DNA from: Labilithrix sp. | Lineage (GTDB): Bacteria > Myxococcota_A > Polyangia > Polyangiales > Polyangiaceae | Reading direction: 5' to 3' | DNA: 63,388 nucleotides | Assembly (NCBI GenBank): GCA_019637105.1 | Contig: JAHBWF010000023.1 | Location: forward strand, 1-63,388 | Part shown: piece after piece, positions 34,848-44,087 of the stretch | Layout: the number at the start of each line of letters is the position of its first letter | How positions within the stretch are numbered: the stretch's first letter is position 1 | Program-made: the position numbers and the translations under genes | Notes under the pieces: model-generated | Seen by the model: the letters and a program-made list of their open reading frames with translations, nothing else | The model's database searches: none | What the model was told of the DNA's origin: nothing

Positions 34848-35972
34848 TCAGTCGGGCGAGCCCGGATCGGGCGGATCGAGGTAGGCGACCTCCTCGCCGC
34901 GGAACGTCCGGAGCACCGTCCGACCGGGCTCGCGCGCGACGACGTAGTCGGGCGTGAGCGGGACCTTGCCGCGTCCCCCGGGGGTGTCGCAGATCAACTT
35001 CGGCAGCGCGATCCCGGAGAGGCGACCCTGGAGGCGCTCCATGATCGCGAGGCCGCGCGCGAGCGGCGTGCGGAGGTGGCTCGTGCCGCGGACGGGATCG
35101 GCCTGGAGCAGGTAGTACGGGCGGACGCGCGCGCGCACGAGGCCGCGGAAGAGCGCCTCGAGGACGTCGGCGTCGTCGTTCACGCCGGCGAGGAGCACCG
35201 ACTGGTTCATCACCGGGAACCCGGCGTCGACCAGCCGCGTGCACGCGGCGATGGACTCGGGCGTGAGCTCCTTGGGGTGGTTGAAGTGCGTCATCACCCA
35301 GATCGGGTGGTGCTCGCGGAGCGCGTCGACGAGCTCGCTCGTCACGCGCATCGGCAGCGTGACGGGGACGCGCGTGGCGAGGCGGATCGTCTCCACGGTC
35401 GGGATGGCGCGCACGCGCGCGAGGAGCCGGGCGACGCGCTCGGTGGCCATCGCCAGCGGATCGCCGCCGCTCACGATGACGTCGCGGATCTCGGGGTGGG
35501 CGGCGATCCAGGCGAACGCCGGCTCGAGGCGATCGAGCGGCGCCGGCCCGCCGCCGTCGCCGACGATGCGCGAGCGCGTGCAGAAGCGGCAGTAGACGGC
35601 GCAGCGATCCGTCGCTAGCAAGAGGACGCGATCGGGGTAGCGGCGGACGAGGTGCGGCGCGACCTCGTGCTCGACCTCGCCGAGCGGATCGACCATGTCG
35701 CCGTGGGCCGTGACCGCCTCGAGCGCGCGCGGGACGCACTGGAGGCGGATCGGGCATGTGGGATCGTCGCGGTCGCAGAGCGCGAGGTAATACGGCGTGA
35801 CGGCGATCGGCAGGCCCTCGCGCTCCGCCCGGCGCGCGCCTTCGATCTCGTCGGGCGTCAGCGCGAGCGCCTTCGCGAGGTCGTCGACGCTGCGCGCGGA
35901 GTCGCGGAGCTGCGCCTGCCAGTCGGTCGCGGCCTTGCCGCGGACGAGCGCGTCGGGCGAGACGACGGTCAC
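34848..35972 (-). CDS. kamA: Lysine 2,3-aminomutase-family radical SAM enzyme
   Basis: 374 residues. Radical SAM cluster motif C124-AVY-C128-RF-C131. PLP and substrate marks of the family are kept: the Asp in QADPVRGTSHLRTPL, and CDTPGGRGKVPLTPDYVV with the PLP lysine and a second substrate Asp. So it should move the alpha-amino group of lysine (or a related residue) to the beta position. Length is between free-lysine KamA (about 416) and EpmB (about 340), so either beta-lysine formation or EF-P lysine modification is possible; no efp or epmA gene is in view. It starts three bases after the parvulin gene ends, implying one operon. Confidence 0.93.
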   Translation of the reverse strand: MTVVSPDALVRGKAATDWQAQLRDSARSVDDLAKALALTPDEIEGARRAEREGLPIAVTPYYLALCDRDDPTCPIRLQCVPRALEAVTAHGDMVDPLGEVEHEVAPHLVRRYPDRVLLLATDRCAVYCRFCTRSRIVGDGGGPAPLDRLEPAFAWIAAHPEIRDVIVSGGDPLAMATERVARLLARVRAIPTVETIRLATRVPVTLPMRVTSELVDALREHHPIWVMTHFNHPKELTPESIAACTRLVDAGFPVMNQSVLLAGVNDDADVLEALFRGLVRARVRPYYLLQADPVRGTSHLRTPLARGLAIMERLQGRLSGIALPKLICDTPGGRGKVPLTPDYVVAREPGRTVLRTFRGEEVAYLDPPDPGSPD

Positions 35973-35975
35973 GGC

Positions 35976-37037
35976 TCAGCGACCCGCGTCGGAGAGCGAC
36001 GGGAGGCTCGACGCGGGGGCGCTCGAGGGAGCCGGCGCGCCCGACGGGGCCCCGGTGACCTTCACCGTCGCGAGCGCCGCCTCGTCGATCTCCACCTTCA
36101 CGTCCTTCTTCAGCTCGGCGATGAGCTCGTCTTCCTTGGCGCGCAGCTTGTCTTGCGCGAGCTTCACGCGGATGGTGCGCTCCGCCTCCTCGTAAGAGCG
36201 CTCGTGCGGCGGGATCTTCTGCGTGAGGCGGACGACGAAGAAGCGGTTCTCCGAGGCGACGACCTTGTCGTGGACGCCGCCGAGCGCGTCGACGGCGAAG
36301 ACGGCCGCGCGGACCTCGGCGGGGACGCGCGGGTTGTCGCCGCGCGGATCACCCGGAGGCGAGACGATGCCGAGGTCGCCCGCGAGGTCGATCGGGACGT
36401 TGGCTCGCGCCTGCGGATCGAGCGATTTACCTCGGACGAGCTCGCCCCACCGCGCCGACTCGACGACCTTGTCCGGCTTGTCCGCGGTCGCCGCCGAGAG
36501 GACGGCCTCGGCCTCGGCCGCGCTCGCGAGCACGACGACGGAGACGCGGCGGCGCTCCGGGTCCTTGTACTCGTCGCGGTGGGCCTCGAACCAGGCGCGC
36601 ACCTCGGACTCGGGCACCTCGGCCGGCGTCACCACGCCCTTGCGCGCCTCGGCGAGCATCGCGTCGCGCAGGATCGCCCGGAGCTCTTGCTGGGCGAGCG
36701 GATCCTTGTCGTAGCCCTTGGCGGTGGCCTCCATCGCGAGGAGCTCGACCGTGATCATCTCGTCGAGCAGCTCCTTGCGCCGCTCGGGCGACTGGTAGCG
36801 GAGCCGATCGAACTGATCCATGTGCTCGAGCGCGGCCGTGTAGTCGCCGAGCGTGATGGTCTTGTCGCCGACCTTCGCCAGCACCTGCGCGGCTTGCTCG
36901 TTCGTCAGCAGCGTCGTCGGGGAGGTCCCGGCGTCCGAGCCGCTCTTTTCGTCGCACGACTTGCAGCCGCCGACGACCGCGCCGGCGACGAGGACGGCGC
37001 CGGCGATCGTCAGCGCGACGGCGCGGCGCCGGCGCAT
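35976..37037 (-). CDS. SurA-like parvulin peptidyl-prolyl isomerase lipoprotein
   Basis: 353 residues from the ATG at 37037, giving lipobox VVGGC (Cys25). N-terminal SurA-type helices at about 45-160 ([39 protein letters not shown]), then a parvulin/rotamase domain at about 165-290 ([53 protein letters not shown]) and a final helix. It likely assists outer-membrane protein folding in the periplasm. The lysine-aminomutase gene follows by three bases. Divergent from pyrH across 146 bases with no obvious promoter boxes. Confidence 0.9.
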   Translation of the reverse strand: MRRRRAVALTIAGAVLVAGAVVGGCKSCDEKSGSDAGTSPTTLLTNEQAAQVLAKVGDKTITLGDYTAALEHMDQFDRLRYQSPERRKELLDEMITVELLAMEATAKGYDKDPLAQQELRAILRDAMLAEARKGVVTPAEVPESEVRAWFEAHRDEYKDPERRRVSVVVLASAAEAEAVLSAATADKPDKVVESARWGELVRGKSLDPQARANVPIDLAGDLGIVSPPGDPRGDNPRVPAEVRAAVFAVDALGGVHDKVVASENRFFVVRLTQKIPPHERSYEEAERTIRVKLAQDKLRAKEDELIAELKKDVKVEIDEAALATVKVTGAPSGAPAPSSAPASSLPSLSDAGR

Positions 37038-37183
37038 GCTCCACGGAGGGCTCTGGTCCCGCTCAGGGCTCGTCACGGCGCCGAAAGCTAGCACAACGCC
37101 CGCGCGCGCGCCGAAGCGCCGGCGTCCGCCGCGCTGCTCGGTGTTGCGCGCGCGGGCCGCGACGGGTAAGCACCGGCCCCGTC

Positions 37184-37969
37184 ATGCGCGATCCTCTCCA
37201 AGGGCCGCTGTCCGGTCCACGCCTCGACACCGTCGCGCCCCCCGCGCGCGACTCCCGCCTCCGTTACCGGCGCATCATCCTGAAGCTCAGCGGTGAGGCC
37301 CTCTGCGGCTCGACCGGCGGCTTCGGGATCCAACCGGAGGTCCTCAGCTCCACGGCGCAGGAGCTCGCCGAGGTCTGGAACGCGGGCGTCCAGGTCGGCA
37401 TCGTCGTGGGCGGCGGCAACATCTTCCGCGGCCTCAAGGGCGCCAGCGCCGGCATGGACCGCGCGCAGAGCGACTACATGGGCATGCTCGCCACCGTCAT
37501 CAACTCGCTCGCCCTGCAGGACGCGCTCGAGCGCGCCGGGGTCCCGACGCGGGTGCAGACGGCGATCGAGATCCGGCAGATCGCCGAGCCGTACATCCGG
37601 CGCCGCGCCATCCGTCACTTCGAGAAGGGGCGCTTCGTCATCTTCGCGGCGGGCACGGGCAACCCGTACTTCTCGACCGACACCGCGGCCGCGCTCCGCG
37701 CGATGGAGGTCCACGCCGACGCCCTCTTCAAGGCCACGAAGGTCGAGGGCGTCTACGACAAGGACCCGGTGAAGTACTCCGACGCGCAGATGTACGACCG
37801 CATGGCGTTCGACCGGTTCATCAACGACCGCATCGGCGTCATGGATTCGACCGCGGCCACGCTCTGCCGTGACAACAACATGCCGATCCGCGTGTTCAAG
37901 CTGACGACGCCGGGGAACATCAAGCGGGTGGTGTTCGGCGAGCCGATCGGGACGACCGTCGAGGGCTGA
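37184..37969 (+). CDS. pyrH: Uridylate kinase
   Basis: 261 residues. Phosphorylates UMP to UDP; a hexameric amino-acid-kinase-fold enzyme. Visible: [77 protein letters not shown] and the C-terminal [11 protein letters not shown]. The N-terminus is about 25 residues longer than in the common 240-residue form ([19 protein letters not shown]), so the real start may be downstream although no ATG is nearby. It stands alone, unlike the usual rpsB-tsf-pyrH-frr order. Confidence 0.96.
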   Translation: MRDPLQGPLSGPRLDTVAPPARDSRLRYRRIILKLSGEALCGSTGGFGIQPEVLSSTAQELAEVWNAGVQVGIVVGGGNIFRGLKGASAGMDRAQSDYMGMLATVINSLALQDALERAGVPTRVQTAIEIRQIAEPYIRRRAIRHFEKGRFVIFAAGTGNPYFSTDTAAALRAMEVHADALFKATKVEGVYDKDPVKYSDAQMYDRMAFDRFINDRIGVMDSTAATLCRDNNMPIRVFKLTTPGNIKRVVFGEPIGTTVEG

Positions 37970-38042
37970 CCGCGCGCGCGCGCCGTACGCTCGCGCTCGA
38001 GGCGACGCTCGGGCTGGCGTGGTTTCTGCGTCACGGGAGCGG

Positions 38043-38309
38043 ATGCGCTCCGATCTCCAAGAAATGCCGTTCTTCCTCGGGGGTATCGCCGTGGGTGTCG
38101 CCCTCGCGGGTGTGACATTCTTCGCCGTTGGGGCCGTGCGCCGCATGCGCGCGCGGCGTTCGTGCGACCGGCCGTCGTTCATCGACGGCGTGCACCCGCC
38201 GAACGACGTCGAGCTCGATCTGCGTCCCGCGGAGGAGGCGAACGCCGCGGTCCGGCCTCGCCTCGAGAGCGAGATGCCGGAGTTCTCGGCCGTCAGCCAG
38301 CGGTGGTGA
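38043..38309 (+). CDS. Small single-span membrane protein, unknown function
   Basis: 88 residues from the ATG at 38043, which has a GGGAGCGG site just before it. One membrane span at residues 8-32 (FFLGGIAVGVALAGVTFFAV), then a basic stretch RRMRARRS marking the cytoplasmic side and an acidic tail with a PPNDVELDLRPAEEAN segment. No family recognised. It follows pyrH by 73 bases and is convergent with the kinase gene, ten bases apart. Confidence 0.7.
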   Translation: MRSDLQEMPFFLGGIAVGVALAGVTFFAVGAVRRMRARRSCDRPSFIDGVHPPNDVELDLRPAEEANAAVRPRLESEMPEFSAVSQRW

Positions 38310-38319
38310 CGACGCCGCG

Positions 38320-39399
38320 TCAGGCCGAGCGCCGCGAGGGGCGGAGCTGCCGCGTCGGCTCTTCCCACTCGCCCTCGTGGGGTTGCTGCCGCGCGTGCCC
38401 GTGATCGACGGGGTGGCGCCCGGTCTGGATCCCGCGGAGGCGGCGCGCGTTGAGGGCCGCCTTCGCCTCGAGGAGGTCCCCCTGGAACTCGGCCGCCGAC
38501 GAGTAGCGGAACGACGCGTCGCGCTCCATCGCGCGGGCGACGATCCGGTCGAGCACCGGCGGGACGTCGGGGCAGATCGAGCGGAGCGGCGGGAGCGCGC
38601 GGACGAGCACCGAGACGACGACCTCGCGCGCGTCCTTGCCGGGGAACGCGCGCTGGCCGGAGAGGGCCTCGTACAGGATGACGCCGACGGCGTAGAGGTC
38701 GATGCGCGCGTCGAAGTTGCGCTTGCCGGAGACCTGCTCGGGCGACATGTACTCGGGTGTGCCGACGACCTGGCCGGCGCGCGTGAGCGTCGCGTCGTCG
38801 CGGAGCATCGGCGTGGCGCGGCGGCACATGCCGAAGTCGAGGAGCTTCACGAGCGGCCCGCACCCGTTGCGCGGGACGAGGAAGACGTTGTCGGGCTTCA
38901 CGTCGCGGTGGACGACGCCGAGCGCGTGCGCGGCGTCGAGCGCCGAGAGCAGCTGGAGGGCGATGTCGATCGCGTCGGTCGCCGAGAGGCGCCCGAGGCG
39001 GTGGAGGCAGTGGGTGAGCGTCTCGCCGTGCAGGCGCTCCATCACCAGGTAGGGGCGCCCGTCCTCGAGGTAGCCGGCGTCCGAGAGCCCGCAGACGTTC
39101 GGGTGGTGAATCGCGGCGGCGGCGCGGGCCTCGCGCGCGAGACGAGCGTTCGCCTGCGCGTCGCGGGCGTTGCTCTTGACCATCTTCAAGGCGACGAGGC
39201 GGCCGAGCCGGAGGTCGTGAGCCTCGTAGACGACGGCGCAGCCGCCGCGGCCGAGCTCTGCCCGCAGCGCGTAGCGCCCGGCGAGGACCATCGCGCGTCC
39301 CGCCTGCGGCGGCTCCCCGCTCCCCGTGGACCGGAGGCCCGTCGCGCGCGCGCGGCTCACGTCGCGGAGCGCTCCGTGCGAGCCCATGGATCCAGACAT
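38320..39399 (-). CDS. Soluble Ser/Thr protein kinase
   Basis: 359 residues from ATG 39399; a GTG at 39417 or ATG at 39387 are alternatives with equally weak ribosome sites. The kinase domain is at about residues 40-305: ELGRGGCAVVYEAHD, VALKMVKSNA, VVHRDVKPDNVFLV, KLLDFGMCRR, VGTPEYMSPEQ, DLYAVGVILYEALSG. There is no membrane span; the short C-terminal tail is Arg/His-rich (RRLRGIQTGRHP, QLRPSRRSA). A cytoplasmic kinase of unknown target. It lies 255 bases downstream of the dapF-linked signalling genes; that gap has no recognisable gene and probably holds its promoter. Confidence 0.94.
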   Translation of the reverse strand: MSGSMGSHGALRDVSRARATGLRSTGSGEPPQAGRAMVLAGRYALRAELGRGGCAVVYEAHDLRLGRLVALKMVKSNARDAQANARLAREARAAAAIHHPNVCGLSDAGYLEDGRPYLVMERLHGETLTHCLHRLGRLSATDAIDIALQLLSALDAAHALGVVHRDVKPDNVFLVPRNGCGPLVKLLDFGMCRRATPMLRDDATLTRAGQVVGTPEYMSPEQVSGKRNFDARIDLYAVGVILYEALSGQRAFPGKDAREVVVSVLVRALPPLRSICPDVPPVLDRIVARAMERDASFRYSSAAEFQGDLLEAKAALNARRLRGIQTGRHPVDHGHARQQPHEGEWEEPTRQLRPSRRSA

Positions 39400-39654
39400 C
39401 CTCGATCGGTCAGCCACGACGAGCAGGTGTGCAACGCTCGTACCGCACGGGCGGCCGGGGTACGGGCGATCCAGATCGGGGCTCGCGCGGGAGCGGCGGA
39501 GGACGAATCCTCGCCGTTCGTGGAGGCGCGAGCGTCTTCGTCCCGGCGCGCGCGCTGGTCGAAGGCCGTATCACTGGATCCCTTTCGCCGGATCGCGCGG
39601 CGAGTCTCGGGCGCGCGTGGCCCCTGGATCGGCGGCGTCCGCGGGGCGACGGAG

Positions 39655-41055
39655 TCAGCCGCCGGAGTCGGCGTCGAGCGCCGTGCGGATCAGGCTCGCG
39701 ATCTGCACCGGGCTCGACTCGTCGACGACGCCGAACACGGCGCGCGCGTCGAGGATCCCGACGGAGACGGACCCGCAGGCCTCTTCGAGCGGCTGCGCGG
39801 CGCCCTCGTCGAGGCGGACGACGATCGCGGCGCCCGCGAGCGCCATCGGCCACAGCGGCGCGTAGGCGGGCACGAGCGGCAACGCGACGACCTCGAGCTC
39901 CACGCCGTCGCCGAGGCGGAGCGTCGAGAGCGCGTGCGGGACGGGCAGCGGCGGCGCCGGGTCGGCCGGCGGCAGCGCGTCGGCGAGGGAGAGGACGGTG
40001 TGCCCGAGCACGGCCAGCCGCGCGGCGGTGGCCGCGATGACCAGGCGCGCGGGCCCCGCGAAGCCGGCGGACCTCGCGCGCGCCGCCGAGGCGCGGACGA
40101 GGTGGAGCTGGTCGGCGCCGCACAGCTGGACGCGCGACGACGCGTGGCCGAGCTGCTTGATCCGGCCCTTGGCGTCCAGACGGATCGCGGCGTCGAGGAT
40201 GTCCGCGTCGGAGTGCGGCAGCTCGTCGAGGAGCTCGTCGAGCATCGCCGGGACGCGGAGGCGCGCGATGACGTGCTGATCGACCGCGCTCGCCGCCTCG
40301 CCGCCGGCGCCGTCGGCGGCGATCAGCGTCCCGTTCGGGAGCGCGCCGGCGCGCGCGCGGAGCTCCTCGGCCTTGGCGGCGAGCGCGCGCGCCTCTTCGA
40401 CCAGCTCGCGCGTGGGCGCGTCGATGCGCCGCATGATCGCCGGCGAGCCGGGCGCGAACGTCGCCGTCCCTTCCCGCTCGGAGATCATCCGCGCGATCGC
40501 CTTCATGCCCTCGAGGCGCACGTAGACGGCGTCGGCGACGTTGCCCTCGACGAGGCGGATCTCCCCCGAGCCCTTCGCGGTCGAGACGGTGAGCGTGCCC
40601 GATCGCTGCTCGGTCGCGAGCACGACGAGCAGGTCGGCGAGCGGCGCGTGCTCGAGCGAGTGCGACGAGGGCGCGAGGCTGGGGCGCGGCGGAGGCTCGG
40701 ACGCCGACGGCGCCCTCGCGAGGGCGACGATGCGGGCGACGATGCGATCGACGTCGGTGCGCGCGACGCGGGAGTCGCCCGCGCCGTCCGACTCCGACTC
40801 GACGAGCACCAGGAGCGGCGGCACCTCCTGGAGCTCCACCGAGAGCGCGTCGATGACGCCGAGGCTGCCGTCGGTCGGCTCGGCGACCTCGCGGGCGGCG
40901 ACGACGACGTCGTAGCCGCCCGACTTGGCGCGCTCGCACGCCATCTGCGCGCCGTTCGCGAGCGAGACCTTGATCCCGCGCTCGCGGAGGACGCCGGCGA
41001 GCTCGGCGAGCGCGTCGACGTCGTGATCGACGAGGAGGATCCGGTTAGCCGGCAT
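39655..41055 (-). CDS. Pseudo-receiver / DUF4388 (PatA N-terminal-like) signalling protein
   Basis: 466 residues. Residues 1-115 have the receiver fold (RILLVDHDVDALAELAGVLR), but the phospho-acceptor position reads YDVVVAAREV with no Asp, so it is a pseudo-receiver. Residues about 130-215 match the DUF4388/PATAN domain (LADLLVVLATEQRSGTLTVS, GEIRLVEGNVADAVYVRLEG). After a helical linker, 250-466 contains a second DUF4388-like half and an Ala/Leu-rich region of unknown fold (LGDGVELEVVALPLVPAYAP). Cytoplasmic. The start overlaps the upstream GAF/GGDEF-like gene by 11 bases, making a coupled set with dapF. Confidence 0.85.
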   Translation of the reverse strand: MPANRILLVDHDVDALAELAGVLRERGIKVSLANGAQMACERAKSGGYDVVVAAREVAEPTDGSLGVIDALSVELQEVPPLLVLVESESDGAGDSRVARTDVDRIVARIVALARAPSASEPPPRPSLAPSSHSLEHAPLADLLVVLATEQRSGTLTVSTAKGSGEIRLVEGNVADAVYVRLEGMKAIARMISEREGTATFAPGSPAIMRRIDAPTRELVEEARALAAKAEELRARAGALPNGTLIAADGAGGEAASAVDQHVIARLRVPAMLDELLDELPHSDADILDAAIRLDAKGRIKQLGHASSRVQLCGADQLHLVRASAARARSAGFAGPARLVIAATAARLAVLGHTVLSLADALPPADPAPPLPVPHALSTLRLGDGVELEVVALPLVPAYAPLWPMALAGAAIVVRLDEGAAQPLEEACGSVSVGILDARAVFGVVDESSPVQIASLIRTALDADSGG

Positions 41056-42760
41056 GGGTGGCTCCGACGGCGGCGAGCCGCCGCTCGATGACGTCGGCGA
41101 GGAGCGGGTCGGCGGCGTGCACGCCCTGGAAGCGCTCGCCGACGATGCGCCCGCAGCAGACCCACGTGTTGTGCTCGGCCTCGATCACGATGGCCTCGAC
41201 GTCGTCGCAGCCGGGCTCGGCGCGGACGTCGTGCACGCGCGGCGTCACCACCTGACGCGCGGCCGCGGCGAGGCCGAGGCCGGGCTGCAACGTCGTCGTC
41301 ACGACGACCTCCCCGCCGCGCTTCGCCTCCTTGCACGCGCGCCCGGCGAGCGCGAAGAGCGCGGAGCACGCGACGTCGAGCGGGTAGGACGAGCGCGGCC
41401 CGGCGTCGAGCATCGGCCGCGCGAGGAGCGCGTCGACGACCTCGTTCAGCGGGAGGCCGTCGAGCGAGAGCGCGTGGACCGGCGAGCGCGCGTCGTCGGC
41501 GGCGCGCGCCCGCGCGGATTTGACGAGGCGCCGGAGCGTCAGGCCGTCGTGCGGGAACGTCGCGACGCCGACGGCGATCGGCGGGCCCTTGCTCCGGGGA
41601 TCCGTCGATTTCGCCGCGCCGCCGAAGTGCGCGCCCCGCGGCCGCGCGCGGCGATCCCCGAGCAGCCGCGCGAGGATCCGGCGGCGGCAGGCCTGCGCGC
41701 CGAGCCCGCTCGTCTCGGGCAGGAAGACGAGGAGGTCGCCGTCTTCGAGGCCGCACAGCGCGTCGGTCGTGCGGACGATGTCGGCGATCTCGTGCGTGGC
41801 CTCCTCGCGCCGGTTGGGCTTGTCGCCGGGGATCGTGATCGCGAGCACGCTGCATCGTCGATCGTGCCGCTGCGCCAGCGTCAGCAGGCGGTCGGCGACG
41901 GTGCGGAAGTGCTTCGGAGGGAAGACGCGGACGCTCTCGTCGATCGGATCCTGCCGGTCGACGAGCGAGAGCATCGCGGCGGCGAGGTCGGCGAGCTGGG
42001 CGATGTCCGCCTCCACGGAGGCCGGGGCGCGATCGAGGACGAGCATGCCGATGGCGCCCGAGGCGGCCGTCAGCGGGACGACGCGCGCCGCGCGCGCTTG
42101 CACCAGCCGCGAGAGGTCGGCGGGCGCGCAGGTCGACGGCAGGTCGAGCGCGGTGCCGACCGACGCGAGCAGGACGCGCTCGCTGTCGTCGTCGCCGAAG
42201 GTCGCGTAGAGCGCGACCCCGTGCGCGGCGCTGAGCTGCGAGACCCCGTCGACGATCGCGCGGACGGCGTCCGACGGCGCCGCGCCGCGGGCGAAGCGGA
42301 CGAGGCGATCGTAGGTCTCGAGGCGCTTCCGCTCCCGCGCGAGCTTGGCCTCGAGCGTGGTGACCTCGCGCCGGCGCACGTGCTCGGCCTTCACGTCGGA
42401 CAGGACGCGCGCGACGGCCTCGCCGGTCGGCGGCGCGACCAGGACGCCGCCGGCGCCGAGCGAGAGCGCCTCGGGGCCGCGGTCGAGCTCGGGCGGGTGG
42501 AGGATCGCCTGCACGCGGACGCCCGGGGAGAGGCTCGGCAGGTGATGGCAGAGCGCCAGGGCCGCGCCGCCCTCGACGCGGAGCTCGACGAAGGCGACGT
42601 CGACGCGGTCGACGGTGGCGAGCTGGACGGCCTCTTCGACGGAGCCGGCGGTGATGAGCAGATCGCCGTCGTCGCGGACCACGTGCTCGATCGCGCGGCT
42701 GACGCCGGCGTCCTCGACCACGACGAGGACGCGGAGCGGCGCCGCCCGGCTCGCGCTCAT
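41045..42760 (-). CDS. Pseudo-receiver, GAF and degenerate GGDEF signalling protein
   Basis: 571 residues. Receiver fold at 10-125 (RVLVVVEDAGVSRAIEHVVR); the phospho-acceptor Asp is replaced by Glu in VDVAFVELRVEGG, which could mimic a phosphorylated state. A short coiled coil (KLARERKRLETYDRLVRFA) leads to a GAF domain at about 160-285. A GGDEF-like domain follows at about 295-430 (RTVADRLLTLAQRHDRRCSV, then GVATFPHDGLTLRRLVKSA), in which the signature is changed to LEDGDLL, so cyclase activity is not expected. The last 130 residues are an unassigned alpha/beta region (EAIVIEAEHNTWVCCG). Starts four bases inside the end of dapF (ATGA). Confidence 0.86.
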   Translation of the reverse strand: MSASRAAPLRVLVVVEDAGVSRAIEHVVRDDGDLLITAGSVEEAVQLATVDRVDVAFVELRVEGGAALALCHHLPSLSPGVRVQAILHPPELDRGPEALSLGAGGVLVAPPTGEAVARVLSDVKAEHVRRREVTTLEAKLARERKRLETYDRLVRFARGAAPSDAVRAIVDGVSQLSAAHGVALYATFGDDDSERVLLASVGTALDLPSTCAPADLSRLVQARAARVVPLTAASGAIGMLVLDRAPASVEADIAQLADLAAAMLSLVDRQDPIDESVRVFPPKHFRTVADRLLTLAQRHDRRCSVLAITIPGDKPNRREEATHEIADIVRTTDALCGLEDGDLLVFLPETSGLGAQACRRRILARLLGDRRARPRGAHFGGAAKSTDPRSKGPPIAVGVATFPHDGLTLRRLVKSARARAADDARSPVHALSLDGLPLNEVVDALLARPMLDAGPRSSYPLDVACSALFALAGRACKEAKRGGEVVVTTTLQPGLGLAAAARQVVTPRVHDVRAEPGCDDVEAIVIEAEHNTWVCCGRIVGERFQGVHAADPLLADVIERRLAAVGATHAG

Positions 42761-43638
42761 CGCCGGCCGCTCCTCGTCGCCTCGGTGACCGGCGCGCTCC
42801 CGGAGAAGACGTGGCGCGCGGGCCCGCGCATGATCGCGCGGCCGCCTTCGTTCACGCGGACGTGGAGGACGCCGCCGGGGAGCTTCACCGCCACGTCGGC
42901 CCCCGCCGGGGACCAGCCCTTCGCGACGGCGACGGCGACCGTGGCGCACGCGCCGGTGCCGCAGGCCTGGGTGACGCCGACGCCGCGCTCCCAGACCACG
43001 AGATCGATCTCCGTCGGAGAGCGGACGGCCGCGAACTCGACGTTGGTCCCCGCGGGGAAGCGCGGGTGTCTCTCCACGCGCGGGCCGACGCGCTCGATCT
43101 CCTCGCGGGACGCGGCGCGCCGCGTGATCGCGTGCGGGTTGCCCGCGTCCCCGAGCGCGAGCTCCCAGGCGTCGCCGTCGAGGTCGAGCACGACGTCCTC
43201 GATCCAGCGGACCTCGCCCATGTCGACGGTGACGAGCCCGCGCTGGTCGCCGTCGTCGATCGTGCAAGGCTTCGCGCCGGCGTCGGTGTCGAAGACGAGC
43301 GTGCCTTCGCGGAGCCCGCGCCGGCGCGCCACGTGGAGCGCGACGCAGCGGAGCCCGTTGCCGCACATCTCGGGGACGGAGCCGTCGGCGTTGATCACGA
43401 CCATGCGGCCGTGGGCGCCGGGCGTGACCGGCGGGAGGACGAGGAGGACGCCGTCGGCCCCGACGCCGAGCCGGCGGTCGCAGAGCTCTCTCGCGCGCGC
43501 GACGCTCACCGCGTCGGCGCGATCGGCTTCGACGACGACGAAGTCGTTGCCCAGGCCTTCGTACTTGTGAAAGTCGAGGTCACCCCCGCGGAGAGGGGTG
43601 AGCTCCCCGGCTTTTGCGGAGCTCGCGTCGCCCACCAT
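42757..43638 (-). CDS. dapF: Diaminopimelate epimerase
   Basis: 293 residues. Interconverts LL- and meso-diaminopimelate for lysine and peptidoglycan. Both catalytic cysteines are present: [16 protein letters not shown] and [16 protein letters not shown]. Other marks: [36 protein letters not shown] and GTNVEFAAV. The N-terminal 18 residues before DFHKYEG are extra. Its stop overlaps the start of the pseudo-receiver/GAF gene by four bases, an unusual partner for a biosynthetic enzyme. The DUF167 gene is 113 bases upstream. Confidence 0.97.
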   Translation of the reverse strand: MVGDASSAKAGELTPLRGGDLDFHKYEGLGNDFVVVEADRADAVSVARARELCDRRLGVGADGVLLVLPPVTPGAHGRMVVINADGSVPEMCGNGLRCVALHVARRRGLREGTLVFDTDAGAKPCTIDDGDQRGLVTVDMGEVRWIEDVVLDLDGDAWELALGDAGNPHAITRRAASREEIERVGPRVERHPRFPAGTNVEFAAVRSPTEIDLVVWERGVGVTQACGTGACATVAVAVAKGWSPAGADVAVKLPGGVLHVRVNEGGRAIMRGPARHVFSGSAPVTEATRSGRR

Positions 43639-43751
43639 CGCCGTGGACGACGTTACCACGCCTGGCCGCGCCGGGGCTGCCGCGTGTTCCCGGGGCGAGG
43701 CGCGCCGCCGGGGTACGGGCTCCCGCGCCGCGTGTCCTCCCATCACGCGGC

Positions 43752-44051
43752 CTAGGGCGGAGCGAGGCGCGCGCGCAGCGTCGCGAGGTCGATCCCGCCC
43801 GGATCGACGGCGACGAGCTTCTTCTGCGAGGTCTCGCCGCGAACGATCGAGACGCTGCGCCTCGGCAGCTCGAGGGCGGCCGCGAGGACCCGGACGAGCT
43901 CTTCGTTGGCGGCGCCGTCGACCGGGGGCGCCGCCAGCGCCACCTCCACCGCGTCGCCGCGCGCCCCGACGATGCGGCTCTTCTTCGCGCGGGGCTTCGC
44001 GTGGACCTCGAAGCGCACCCACCCGTCCTTCTCGATGAGCTTGATCGTCAC
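43752..44051 (-). CDS. DUF167 / YggU-family small protein
   Basis: 99 residues from the GTG at 44051, chosen because GGAGG lies eight bases before it and the protein then begins [16 protein letters not shown] as in relatives; TTG 44075 would add eight residues. Family marks: [40 protein letters not shown] and [20 protein letters not shown]. Function unknown; the fold is small alpha/beta and often sits beside yggS/yggT. Here it lies 36 bases from the divergent aroC start. Confidence 0.9.
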   Translation of the reverse strand: MTIKLIEKDGWVRFEVHAKPRAKKSRIVGARGDAVEVALAAPPVDGAANEELVRVLAAALELPRRSVSIVRGETSQKKLVAVDPGGIDLATLRARLAPP

Positions 44052-44087
44052 GCCCGGAGCCTCCACATCTGGCAAAGTATCGGGAGC

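Noticed and set aside
44052-44075. TTG start at 44075 for the DUF167 protein
   Set aside because: GTG at 44051 has a GGAGG at correct distance and matches the family N-terminus.
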